DNA of 64,000 nt from Megamonas sp. UBA1796 (GTDB lineage: Bacteria; Bacillota; Negativicutes; Selenomonadales; Selenomonadaceae), in assembly GCA_002319795.1 (NCBI GenBank), contig DCFU01000004.1:1019-65018 (forward strand), in the 5' to 3' direction. A program made the position numbers and the translations under genes. The notes beneath the pieces were generated by a model. It was given only the letters and a program-made list of their open reading frames with translations. It did no database searches and was not told the DNA's origin. Shown here piece by piece: positions 32,224-40,305 of the stretch (positions within the stretch are counted from its first letter, which is position 1; each line of letters starts with the position of its first letter).

Positions 32224-32849
32224 AATTCAAATCCTTTCATACAATAAGTTTTCCGTCAACACAAAATCACTGGTAAACTTGTTTAGGAATAAACAAGTTT
32301 TATGAATCTGCAACAATTCTGTTGATTCGGGACTTCATTAAACTTTTAATCTGCCTTTCAATCTCAGTTACAGGTACTTCTTTGCCAACATGTCCAGCAA
32401 AATTGATTGGGTCTTGGCGCCCCCATTATTATGCTAAGTTTACTTTAAAAATTGTACCTCTGCTGAAAGATAACCTTAGAAAAATACGTATGCCAATGAT
32501 TTCAATATTTTTCTCTCCTTTTTCATACCTTTTATCGCAATACGATAGGTCTATATTCTCTTACCAATGCTTCAGCAAAATGAAATCGATATCTATTCCA
32601 TTAAAAATCATTGATAAAATCAGCAGATATATGAACCTGCTATTAATAAAGAGCAACGTATATTATTGATGATCTATATTTTTGGTATTTGAACAACAAA
32701 AAAACCCCCATCGATGGGCATCGTATCTACGAGAGAATTACGACCATATTTACAAGGGTTTAAAAAAGTTCTATTAAATTGGCTCTATTTGTATTATAAC
32801 ATAATTAATAACAATTGTCTAAGAATTTCTTATTTTTGTTTATATTAAT
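32224..32849. other. 625-bp stretch without a recognised gene
   Basis: A minus-strand frame ending near 32300 reads INFAGHVGKEVPVTEIERQI and so on for about 40 residues, like the tail of a lost gene, but it has no start and no recognisable family. The plus-strand frame at 32322-32669 lacks a ribosome binding site and looks spurious. A short palindrome (CCCATCGATGGG, 32707-32718) beside seven A is a weak terminator for minus-strand transcripts from the hydrolase at 33100. Confidence 0.4.
32698..32718 (-). terminator. Weak terminator candidate
   Basis: CCCATCGATGGG (32707-32718) followed on the minus strand by GG and seven T. The stem is short (4 bp with a 4-base loop). Confidence 0.3.
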
Positions 32850-33014
32850 TTAAAAACAACATAATCTATCCGCAATAACATAATATCCCAATGGTTGCAA
32901 AATCTTTACACAAACAATGTTTGCTTGTGCCCATACATGTACTTTTCCTTGTTCGTAAAATTTTGCGATGGCGTGCATTTGCCGCAGATATTTCTCGACA
33001 ATAGACTTTCCATC
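32850..33014 (-). pseudogene. C-terminal fragment of an unidentified gene
   Basis: A 54-residue frame bounded upstream by TAG (33015-33017) and ending in TAA at 32850. It has no start codon at its beginning but is strongly protein-like: GKSIVEKYLRQMHAIAKFYE, then VHVWAQANIVCVKILQPLGY and VIADRL. Composition and pattern suggest the tail of a folded enzyme whose upstream part has been lost. I do not recognise the family. Confidence 0.5.
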
Positions 33015-33042
33015 CTACAGGGGGCTGGTAACAAACTCCAGC

Positions 33043-33084
33043 TTTCGTGAAGAATGAATTTTTCATTATCCATTCTTCACGAAA
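33043..33084. repeat. 14-bp perfect inverted repeat
   Basis: TTTCGTGAAGAATG (33043-33056) and CATTCTTCACGAAA (33071-33084) with a 14-base loop, located between the hydrolase stop and the gene remnant. No T run adjoins, so it is not a standard terminator; it may be an element end. Confidence 0.5.
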
Positions 33085-33099
33085 TCCCATACGTAATAC

Positions 33100-33939
33100 T
33101 TAATCTATATGAATGACCTGACTTACACAGCAATGAATGAACTGTTTACCAAAGGTGTGTTGTAACTCTGCCATCATAGCAAATCCGGTACAATGGCTTG
33201 CCGCAACAAAGTCTGGCGCAAAGTTTTTAATTGCTTCCAAAGATTTATTTCTTTGTTCTGCCGCTACAGGTCCCAAATGCATTCCGCCAATCCAACCCCG
33301 CAGATGTGTCATTTGTGTGATTGCAAGCCCATATTCGATGATATTGATCATTCCAGAATGTGCACAGCCGCTAATAACAACAAGTCCGGATGCAGTTATA
33401 TAATAAAGCGAACTATCATCTTCAAGCTCATCCTGGCAATCCATACATTTGTCAATCGTTGTGATAAGTTTTGTATCACCCACTTCATAAGAAGTCTTAC
33501 GAGGTATCTGTCCTCCAAATACGAGTTGCTCACAAATTTCCAAAGGTTTATCTGAAAAATGCCATTCTGCACCCCATGTGGTAAGTTTCTCCTTTATGCA
33601 CGATATGCCTATCTCATGTTTATGCCCTCCTGCAACAGAGAAACGCTCTTTAAAAATATTGGGATGTGCATACACTGGTATTGGCTTGCTGCGATGCTCC
33701 AATATATACTCCAGCCCTCCCGCATGGTCATAATGTCCATGGCTTAAGACAATTGCATCAAGTTGATCTGGATGAACACCTAATAAACTCAGATTGTGAA
33801 TGACTGCTCCCGACTGGCCTGTATCCATTAAAATCTTATGTCCAGAAGTTTCCAGAAGTAAGGAGAAACCATGTTCGCCTAAAAAAGGACGTGATGCAGA
33901 AATAGGTACATAGTTATCAATAACAACAGTAACTTTCAA
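33100..33939 (-). CDS. MBL-fold metallo-hydrolase (dihydropterin/RFA-P synthase-like group)
   Basis: A 279-residue metallo-beta-lactamase-fold protein. The metal motif SHGHYDHAGG is at about residues 66-75; further ligands are likely the histidine of SGCAHSGM (about 200), and the C-terminal SHCTGF histidine (about 250). The combination GCAHSG and SHCTG is typical of the group annotated as 7,8-dihydropterin-6-yl-methyl-4-(beta-D-ribofuranosyl)aminobenzene 5'-phosphate synthase, though bacterial members are mostly uncharacterised. The gene stands alone with a possible operator (33977-34017) upstream. Hydrolysis of a small phospho- or thioester is as far as I can go. Confidence 0.8.
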   Translation of the reverse strand: MKVTVVIDNYVPISASRPFLGEHGFSLLLETSGHKILMDTGQSGAVIHNLSLLGVHPDQLDAIVLSHGHYDHAGGLEYILEHRSKPIPVYAHPNIFKERFSVAGGHKHEIGISCIKEKLTTWGAEWHFSDKPLEICEQLVFGGQIPRKTSYEVGDTKLITTIDKCMDCQDELEDDSSLYYITASGLVVISGCAHSGMINIIEYGLAITQMTHLRGWIGGMHLGPVAAEQRNKSLEAIKNFAPDFVAASHCTGFAMMAELQHTFGKQFIHCCVSQVIHID

Positions 33940-33976
33940 AATAAATTTCCTCCTTTATGAATCGATGTTTTTTTTA

Positions 33977-34017
33977 ATAAATGTACAGTAACACAGTGCA
34001 ATGTGCCGTACATTTAT
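33977..34017. promoter_or_regulatory. Inverted repeat upstream of the MBL-fold hydrolase gene
   Basis: ATAAATGTAC (33977-33986... complement at 34008-34017) forms a 10-bp perfect inverted repeat with a 21-bp centre, 38-78 bp upstream of the hydrolase start. It may be an operator. Confidence 0.4.
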
Positions 34018-34206
34018 ATACAATTTACCTAAAAGATGACATACTATTTCTGTATAGGATACAATCATAACATACGAACAGGTCTTTGTACCATTGTTTT
34101 CAAAGCTTATGAAGCACAAACCTAAAATTTCACCGCAATTTTCTACAATACAAGCTCCTTTACAAAGTTTATACTGAACAAAAAAACTTAAAAGGAGTCC
34201 TTTGTT

Positions 34207-35100
34207 ATGTTTTCTATTGGTAAAAAAATCCTAAATAGTGCTTCCTTCAATCTTTCTGCCGCCATGATTATCGTCGGCAGTTCGGTTATTTGCGGTAAAA
34301 CGATTACCCAGGATTTCCCGCTTTTTCTTGCATCGGAACTACGTTTTTTAATTGCTGCCGGACTTTTCCTGCCACTAAAAATTTATCGCCGTGAACTTTT
34401 TCATTTGCCGCAGCATGACTGGATACTACTTACAATCATGGCCTTTTGCGGACAAATCCTGTTTACAATTCTCTTACTGCTCGGCCTTCGCTATACATCA
34501 GGCATGAATGCAGGAACCCTGACCAGTACGACCCCATTTTTTATGGCCCTTTTTTCTTTTTTTATCTTAAAGGAAATACTTGGTCTGCAACAAATTTTTG
34601 GTCTGCTATTTGCCTTCAGCAGTATTTTTTTATTGGGCTTTGATACATTCCACTCACTGACAACCGCCAATGGTCAGCAATGGTTTGGCAATCTGCTTGT
34701 CCTAACCGCCGTCGCAAGTGAAGCAGTATTCCTGCTGCTTGGAAAAAAACTCCATACCCGGATTTCCTGTCAATCTACTACTGCACTGCTTTGCTTGCTC
34801 GGCGCTGTTTTCTGTCTGCCGCCCGCACTTTTTGAGTCTATGCATTTTGATTTTTTATCCTTGACCGCAACAGATGTTGTTGCTATGCTTTATTTTGGAG
34901 TTGTGTATACAGATATTGCCTATCTTCTTTGGTTTCGAGGTGCTGCCCGCTCCAGCGGAGCGACAGCCAGTGCTTTTACCGCACTCATGCCGCTATCTGC
35001 TTCATTGCTATCCGCCTTCTTTCTCAATGAACATATGTCCTATTGGCAAACAAGCGCCTTGGCAGCAGCAGTCACCTCTATATTGTTGCTCACTCTATAA
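34207..35100 (+). CDS. DMT/EamA-family transporter
   Basis: A 297-residue membrane protein with ten predicted hydrophobic helices in two EamA repeats. The conserved start of each repeat is visible, for example SAAMIIVGSSVICGKTITQD near residue 18 and the second-repeat end FTALMPLSASLLSAFFLNEH near 265. Members export amino acids, metabolites or drugs. ATG 34207 has AAAAGGAG upstream. It is followed 29 bp later by an AraC-type regulator on the same strand, a common pairing for an inducible exporter. The substrate is not predictable. Confidence 0.87.
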   Translation: MFSIGKKILNSASFNLSAAMIIVGSSVICGKTITQDFPLFLASELRFLIAAGLFLPLKIYRRELFHLPQHDWILLTIMAFCGQILFTILLLLGLRYTSGMNAGTLTSTTPFFMALFSFFILKEILGLQQIFGLLFAFSSIFLLGFDTFHSLTTANGQQWFGNLLVLTAVASEAVFLLLGKKLHTRISCQSTTALLCLLGAVFCLPPALFESMHFDFLSLTATDVVAMLYFGVVYTDIAYLLWFRGAARSSGATASAFTALMPLSASLLSAFFLNEHMSYWQTSALAAAVTSILLLTL

Positions 35101-35129
35101 GCAAACCAATAAAAAAGGAGTCTCATGCC

Positions 35130-35969
35130 ATGCATACCACAACCATGCTGCCTAAAGATGCGATTGTCTGTAAACATATTCCACTATTTGGCGGATTTGA
35201 ACTCCTGCAAGCCACGTACTACCGACAACGTTTCAGCCGACATACACATGCCGGCTACGCCTTCGGCATCATTACGAACGGCCAGCTAGATTTTTCCTAT
35301 CGCCACCAAAGCTGGCACGCCCTGCCCGGTGATATCAACCTGGTTGTCCCCGGTGAAGCACACGATGGACAAGCAAAAGACGCTACTGGTTGGTCTTATC
35401 GCATGCTCTACCTGCCAGCCTCTATCCTACAAAATGCTGCATACCAACTGACAGAGCATGACCAGATGCCTTGGTTTTTACCCGGCAGTATTGAGCATAG
35501 TCCTTTAGCGTCTTCCCTTGCCGTATTGCACAGTTGTTTAGCCGATACGGCTGCAGATTCCCTGCAACAGGAATCTGCGTTGCTTTATTGGTTAACTAAC
35601 TTCATATGCTACTATGGTGATCTAAAAAAATGCAAATATCCAGTTGGCCAGGAACCTGCAGCCATTTCCCGTATCATCGATTATCTGCACACAAAATACG
35701 CCGAAACCATTCCTCTGCAAAAACTTGCAACAATAGCCGGACTAAGTCCCTATCATCTGTTGCGCGCCTTTGAAAAATCCACAGGGCTGCCACCGCATCT
35801 CTATCAACAGCAGTTACGCATCCAAAAAGCAAAAACACTTTTGGCACAAGGTCATCCCCCAGCCATAGTTGCACTTAGTACTGGTTTTTACGACCAAAGC
35901 CACCTAACCCGGCAATTTAAAAAAATAACCGGCCTCACCCCAGTTGGCTATCAAAAAACAATACTATAG
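35130..35969 (+). CDS. AraC-family transcriptional regulator
   Basis: A 279-residue regulator with an N-terminal cupin-like AraC ligand domain (about 1-160, with HTHAGYAFGIITNGQLDFSY and the PGDINLVVPGEAHDG motif) and a C-terminal double helix-turn-helix (about 180-279, LATIAGLSPYHLLRAFEKST, then TGFYDQSHLTRQFKK and ITGLTPVGYQK). The cupin/AraC arrangement is that of regulators linked to LysE- or EamA-type amino-acid exporters. ATG 35130 was chosen because GGAG lies 9 bases upstream; the longer frame starts inside the transporter gene. It probably controls the transporter gene upstream. Confidence 0.88.
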   Translation: MHTTTMLPKDAIVCKHIPLFGGFELLQATYYRQRFSRHTHAGYAFGIITNGQLDFSYRHQSWHALPGDINLVVPGEAHDGQAKDATGWSYRMLYLPASILQNAAYQLTEHDQMPWFLPGSIEHSPLASSLAVLHSCLADTAADSLQQESALLYWLTNFICYYGDLKKCKYPVGQEPAAISRIIDYLHTKYAETIPLQKLATIAGLSPYHLLRAFEKSTGLPPHLYQQQLRIQKAKTLLAQGHPPAIVALSTGFYDQSHLTRQFKKITGLTPVGYQKTIL

Positions 35970-36104
35970 ATGAATACCTTGCGGACACACGAACACATAG
36001 AGTTCAGCAAAAACAGTATCCTCAAGCAACAAATAACATATGGCTTTTTTAACTATAGATATAGCCAATATGGTATTTTATTATTATTTGGAGGTCTTAG
36101 CAAT

Positions 36105-36713
36105 ATGAAATTAGCTGCCTATCAATCAATTGCTACCGATATTGCCAAACGAATTGTGAATGAAGATTTTCATATTGGTGACAAAATTTCGGGACGTACA
36201 CTGCTCGCAGGCCAATATGCAGTATCACCAGAAACGATCCGAAAAGCAATTGGTCTTTTAAAGTCCGCAAATATAGTGACAGTATCCCAAGGAAAAGAAA
36301 TCAAAATTTCTTCTTTAGAACAAGCACGTCTATTTATTGCACATCAAAAAGAAATGGATTCTGCTTATTCCTTAAAACAAGAGCTGGAATTATTGGTCAA
36401 GGAAAAAGAAGAAATTGACCAACGTTTTCATAACATTACGAACAAAATCATGCAGTATTCTGACCGTTTAAAAAACATTATGCCCTATAATCCTATTGAA
36501 ATAAACATTACAGCAACATCAACAATTATTGGAAAATCTTTGCAGGAACTTAACTTTCGCCAGGAAACTGGCCACTTAGTCATTGCTATTCGCAGAGGTA
36601 CACATGTCTTTATTGCACCCGATCCAAATGAACGTTTATGGGAAAATGACCGAATCGTAGTTATTGGACCCACAAATTGTATTGAACTTGTCAAAATGTT
36701 TCTTAAAAAATAA
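36105..36713 (+). CDS. BusR-like GntR regulator with RCK_C (TrkA-C) domain
   Basis: A 202-residue regulator with a GntR winged helix (about 3-75, DKISGRTLLAGQYAVSPETI), a coiled-coil linker (about 90-130, KQELELLVKEKEEIDQRFHN) and a C-terminal RCK_C domain (about 140-202, ending DRIVVIGPTNCIELVKMF). This domain order and length match BusR of Streptococcus and Lactococcus, a repressor of osmolyte uptake that binds cyclic di-AMP through RCK_C. ATG 36105 is preceded by GGAGG. The gene converges on a ClC chloride channel that also ends in an RCK_C domain, which supports a role in ion or osmotic balance. Nucleotide binding is inferred from the family. Confidence 0.82.
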   Translation: MKLAAYQSIATDIAKRIVNEDFHIGDKISGRTLLAGQYAVSPETIRKAIGLLKSANIVTVSQGKEIKISSLEQARLFIAHQKEMDSAYSLKQELELLVKEKEEIDQRFHNITNKIMQYSDRLKNIMPYNPIEINITATSTIIGKSLQELNFRQETGHLVIAIRRGTHVFIAPDPNERLWENDRIVVIGPTNCIELVKMFLKK

Positions 36714-36730
36714 TTTTCCAAACGTCGTTC

Positions 36731-38365
36731 TTACTTTTCATTATTTTTCTCGATAGAGATACCTGCCAGTTGCATGAGTTGATTGATTTGCTTGTCATCT
36801 CCAAATATATAAAGATAATCTCCACTTTTTAGCAGTGTATTTCCGGTTGGTATAACTTCTACTTCTCCTCGTTTCAAATTAACAACCAAAGTATGCTTCG
36901 GCCAAATCACGTCTTTTATTAATTTCCCCGCCATTGGAGCTCCTGGTTCGATTACAATTTCATAAACGATCCGTCGCGATTTTACAGCTTGTTTCCATTT
37001 CTGTTGTTTGATTAAAGAACGCTCGAGTAACTCATCATACACTGGTTTTCCTTTCAAAAAATCAGCTACCACATAGGCTACCATAGAGACTAAAATGAGT
37101 GGCAACATATGCGCAAATGATCCTGTCATCTCCATAATCAAAATACTCCCAGTAACTGGTGATTTTACGACTGCTGCAAAATAGCCAGCCATCGAAAAAA
37201 CAATTAAATCTTCCACATAGATTGTGGAAATAAATCCTAATGAAGATACTATATATCCAAAAATACTCCCCAATAAAGCCCCGAGCACCAACATAGGCAA
37301 AAATATACCACCCGGAGCACCAGAGCCAAAGCTCAACATCGTAAACAAAAATTTTCCCAAAAATAAAATACATAAAAAAACAATTCCATAATTGATGTTT
37401 CCTAAACTATCAACCAGTTGGTTCCCACCTCCGAGAACTTCCGGCAAAAACAGGCCCAAAATACCAGCCAAAGAAAGTGGCAATAAAAATCTCTTCCAAG
37501 ATTGCTGTGGTAGAAAATGTTCATATAAATCAAGTGATTTATTCATAAAAATATTGAAACCGCGTCCAAATATGCCATGAAAAACGCCCAATATTATTAA
37601 CAAACCATAAGTAGATACTGGGAGTACAGGTAATTCTGGCAGATGAAATATTGGTCCATAGCCAAAAAAATATTGTGCTATGATAGTAGAAACCAGTGTA
37701 GCCGATACAGTTGCCATAAGAACAAAGGGCGAAAAATTCTTTTGCAGTTCTTCCAAACAAAAAACCACGCCAGCCAGGGGTGCATTAAAAGCTGCTGCTA
37801 ATCCCGCACCGGCTCCGCTGGTAAGTAAAAATTGTTCCTCAAAACGTGACCGTCCCAAAAGACGGCTCATGCCTTGTCCGACAGCAGCCCCTATTTGCAC
37901 AGATGGGCCTTCCCTACCTAAAGACAGCCCTGCTCCAATAGCAATAATCCCGCCAACAATCTTCCAAAATAATACAGAAGCCCAATGCATATGCATCTGC
38001 CCACACAAAATTCCTTTAATTTGCGGAATACCGCTGCCCGATGACATCGGTTCTTTTTTTAAAATCATTACCAAAAAAAATGCAATCAAAACATAAGCTA
38101 TAATGCATAGGAAACACCAACCATATGAAGAAAACAATAACGTTTTATAATACGAGATACGGAAATTTTCCAGCTGCTCTATAGAAAATCGAAATATTAC
38201 AATCAACAGACCCGTAAATACACCGACTAAAATTCCCTGTACGAATAAATGTAAGCGAAAATATCTGCCATTTGATAATATACCCATTACTTTTCTAAAA
38301 TTTTTTTTATTCATTTCACTTGAATGCTGCAAAAAAGAATATCCTTTTTTGCTTATTCCCCTCAT
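36731..38365 (-). CDS. ClC-family chloride channel/transporter with C-terminal RCK_C domain
   Basis: A 544-residue ClC protein. The selectivity motifs are GSGIPQIKG (about residue 113), GREGPSVQIG with the gating glutamate (about 150) and GSGAPGGIF (about 345); the tyrosine-containing C-terminal pore segment is less clear. Residues about 455-535 form an RCK_C/TrkA-C domain (GAPMAGKLIKDVIWP, GDYLYIFGDDKQINQLMQ), a cytoplasmic regulatory domain known elsewhere to bind nucleotides such as c-di-AMP. It would move chloride, probably coupled to protons. The ATG overlaps the stop of the SGNH hydrolase gene, so they are co-transcribed. Confidence 0.92.
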   Translation of the reverse strand: MRGISKKGYSFLQHSSEMNKKNFRKVMGILSNGRYFRLHLFVQGILVGVFTGLLIVIFRFSIEQLENFRISYYKTLLFSSYGWCFLCIIAYVLIAFFLVMILKKEPMSSGSGIPQIKGILCGQMHMHWASVLFWKIVGGIIAIGAGLSLGREGPSVQIGAAVGQGMSRLLGRSRFEEQFLLTSGAGAGLAAAFNAPLAGVVFCLEELQKNFSPFVLMATVSATLVSTIIAQYFFGYGPIFHLPELPVLPVSTYGLLIILGVFHGIFGRGFNIFMNKSLDLYEHFLPQQSWKRFLLPLSLAGILGLFLPEVLGGGNQLVDSLGNINYGIVFLCILFLGKFLFTMLSFGSGAPGGIFLPMLVLGALLGSIFGYIVSSLGFISTIYVEDLIVFSMAGYFAAVVKSPVTGSILIMEMTGSFAHMLPLILVSMVAYVVADFLKGKPVYDELLERSLIKQQKWKQAVKSRRIVYEIVIEPGAPMAGKLIKDVIWPKHTLVVNLKRGEVEVIPTGNTLLKSGDYLYIFGDDKQINQLMQLAGISIEKNNEK

Positions 38366-39132
38366 GCCCTATTTGTCAATATATATTTTTTCAACTGAGC
38401 CTGCCATATACTGTATCCCTCCGCATTTAAATGGAGCCCATCACTCGTATATTCTGCTGACAGTCGTCCGGCGCTGTCAGAAAATACATCAACCATATCA
38501 ATATAAGAATCATGATATTTAGCGGCTAATTTTTTAATTCCAATATCAAGTATGGCGATATTTTTATTGGAGCGCAAATAAACCGAAGGAAAAATCTGAT
38601 CATTAAACGGTAATACACTCTCTATATAAATCTGTGTATCTGGCAATTGACGATGTAGTGTTGCTAAAATCCGATCATAATTATCCAAGGTATCATCAAG
38701 CAAACGATTATAGCAAAGATCATTTGTGCCAATCATCAAAAAAATCTTTGGTGGCTTTAAGGCTATAATTTGATCCAAGCGATTTAATACGCCATGTGTT
38801 GTATCACCGCCAATGCCCCGGTTCACTACAGGAACGCCCGGGAAAAGTTTTGCCCAATCGCCCTCATCTGTCATGCTGTCACCCAAAAACACAATAGGAT
38901 GAGCCGCATGTGGCTCTACCATAAAAAATAAATGCCGCAGACGATAATGAAGGCTTAGATAAGCTGGCGTATCGTCTCCCCGGCTCATATCATCCATATA
39001 AACATACACTTTCTTTTCCCACTTTGTCCCTTGTCCACCACTTCCCCAGGAAAAGGTTTTGAAACAAACCCCACTGATAAGCAACACAGTCAATAATACA
39101 TATACGCTTCGACGCAACCAAACAAGCTTCAT
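38362..39132 (-). CDS. SGNH/GDSL hydrolase, membrane-anchored or secreted
   Basis: A 256-residue protein with an N-terminal hydrophobic segment (about 8-24) that may be a signal anchor. The SGNH blocks are all present: GDSMTD (block I serine), RGIGGDTT (block II glycine), MIGTNDLC (block III asparagine) and DGLHLNAEGY (block V Asp-His). It probably acts outside the membrane on acyl or acetyl esters of lipid or carbohydrate. ATG 39132 was chosen over GTG 39144; GGGAG lies 11 bases upstream. It overlaps the ClC gene by 4 bases, though a functional link is not obvious. Confidence 0.87.
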   Translation of the reverse strand: MKLVWLRRSVYVLLTVLLISGVCFKTFSWGSGGQGTKWEKKVYVYMDDMSRGDDTPAYLSLHYRLRHLFFMVEPHAAHPIVFLGDSMTDEGDWAKLFPGVPVVNRGIGGDTTHGVLNRLDQIIALKPPKIFLMIGTNDLCYNRLLDDTLDNYDRILATLHRQLPDTQIYIESVLPFNDQIFPSVYLRSNKNIAILDIGIKKLAAKYHDSYIDMVDVFSDSAGRLSAEYTSDGLHLNAEGYSIWQAQLKKYILTNRA

Positions 39133-39513
39133 ATGAAAGAACACTCCCTTAAATAAAATACATAGGTAGTATTCTACATAAAACTAACAACTCCTTTATA
39201 TATAAAGGTTTTTAGATGTAATTTTTAAACGTTTACGCCCTTTTGAACCTAAGAACCTTTCCAAGGTACATCATAAAAATGTGCCCATTGATAATAATAA
39301 GTTTCTACCACATCTATGCTTCCAATAGATAAAAGCAATATGAATCCATTGCCTTTTTAATTTTACTAAATTTTCTGTTTTTACTTTCAACAGAAACATC
39401 CTGTATTCTATACTTTCATACTCTTATGCTGGTGAAAAGCTTCCTTTATGGCAAATAAATTGGAACATTAAAGGCGTAAGGATGCAGCACTTACGCCTTG
39501 ATATAAACCGATC
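39133..39513. other. 380-bp gap with a gene fragment and a hairpin
   Basis: The minus-strand frame at about 39249-39358 reads GFILLLSIGSIDVVETYYYQ, then WAHFYDVPWKGS and a stop, like the tail of a lost gene, without start or ribosome binding site. A 10-bp perfect stem (39471-39480 with 39490-39499, AAGGCGTAAG) lies just past the methyltransferase stop; it has only TTTAA after it and would be a weak terminator. Confidence 0.4.
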
Positions 39514-40305
39514 TTATACCTCCATCACGCCATAATGCACCGGACTGTATTTTCCCCCAGTAACATGAGAAAATCCGAGTCTGGTAAATTCCAAGCTACG
39601 ACTATTCTCCTTAAGGATAACTCTCTTGCGCGCTACACGTAAAGCTTCTCCAATAGCTTCGCTACTTACAGCAGATGAATTTGCTACCACACGCAGAGGG
39701 TCCATGTTTGTACTTGTTTTTATAGGGTGCCGAAACATTGGATCAAAATAAATGACATCAAAACTTTTATCCGGCTGTTTTTTTAAATAATTTAAGTAGT
39801 CCACATTATAAACAAAGACCCGATGCATAGCCTCCTGAATTGGATGATTTTCTGCTACAAAATTTTGCATTCCATAACCAATGACCGCTGCCACAAGCGA
39901 GCTGCTTTCCAGTCCGATTACGCTGCCTGTAGCTCCAACAGCATAGGCTGCCACAATCGCATCGGCTCCAAACCCCAATGTGCAGTCTAAAACACTCATA
40001 CCAGGTACGATCCCCATGGCTTCAAGCATATTATCTGTTTTCCCAAGGCGCAGATTCTTAATACGTAAGTGTGCCATACCTGAATGAAAGATTAACTCTC
40101 CATCTGGCGTTATAAGTGTCAATACCTTGTTTTTTGCCACAAGTACATTTTGTACACCCTGCTGTTCCATCATCAACGAAATAGATGTATTCCCGCGATC
40201 TACGAACAACAGATTCAAACGTGCTGCTATCTTTCTGGCCAATTGTGAGTTATCCTTATTGTACTTATGCCCTGTTGTCACAACAGCACTATCCATATGC
40301 CTCAT
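39514..40305 (-). CDS. Class I SAM-dependent methyltransferase, RsmJ-like
   Basis: A 263-residue methyltransferase of the YhiQ/RsmJ family, whose E. coli member methylates G1516 of 16S rRNA. Motif I is LDCTLGFGADAIVAAYAVG (about 105-123) and motif IV is IYFDPMFRHP (about 188-197), both characteristic. The start overlaps the mutL stop codon, so it is the last gene of the miaB-mutS-mutL unit. The substrate in this organism is inferred. Confidence 0.82.
   Translation of the reverse strand: MRHMDSAVVTTGHKYNKDNSQLARKIAARLNLLFVDRGNTSISLMMEQQGVQNVLVAKNKVLTLITPDGELIFHSGMAHLRIKNLRLGKTDNMLEAMGIVPGMSVLDCTLGFGADAIVAAYAVGATGSVIGLESSSLVAAVIGYGMQNFVAENHPIQEAMHRVFVYNVDYLNYLKKQPDKSFDVIYFDPMFRHPIKTSTNMDPLRVVANSSAVSSEAIGEALRVARKRVILKENSRSLEFTRLGFSHVTGGKYSPVHYGVMEV

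Noticed and set aside
32322..32669. Plus-strand frame of 115 codons with a hydrophobic start
   Set aside because: No ribosome binding site, no homology I recognise, and the opposite strand carries a more protein-like fragment in the same place.
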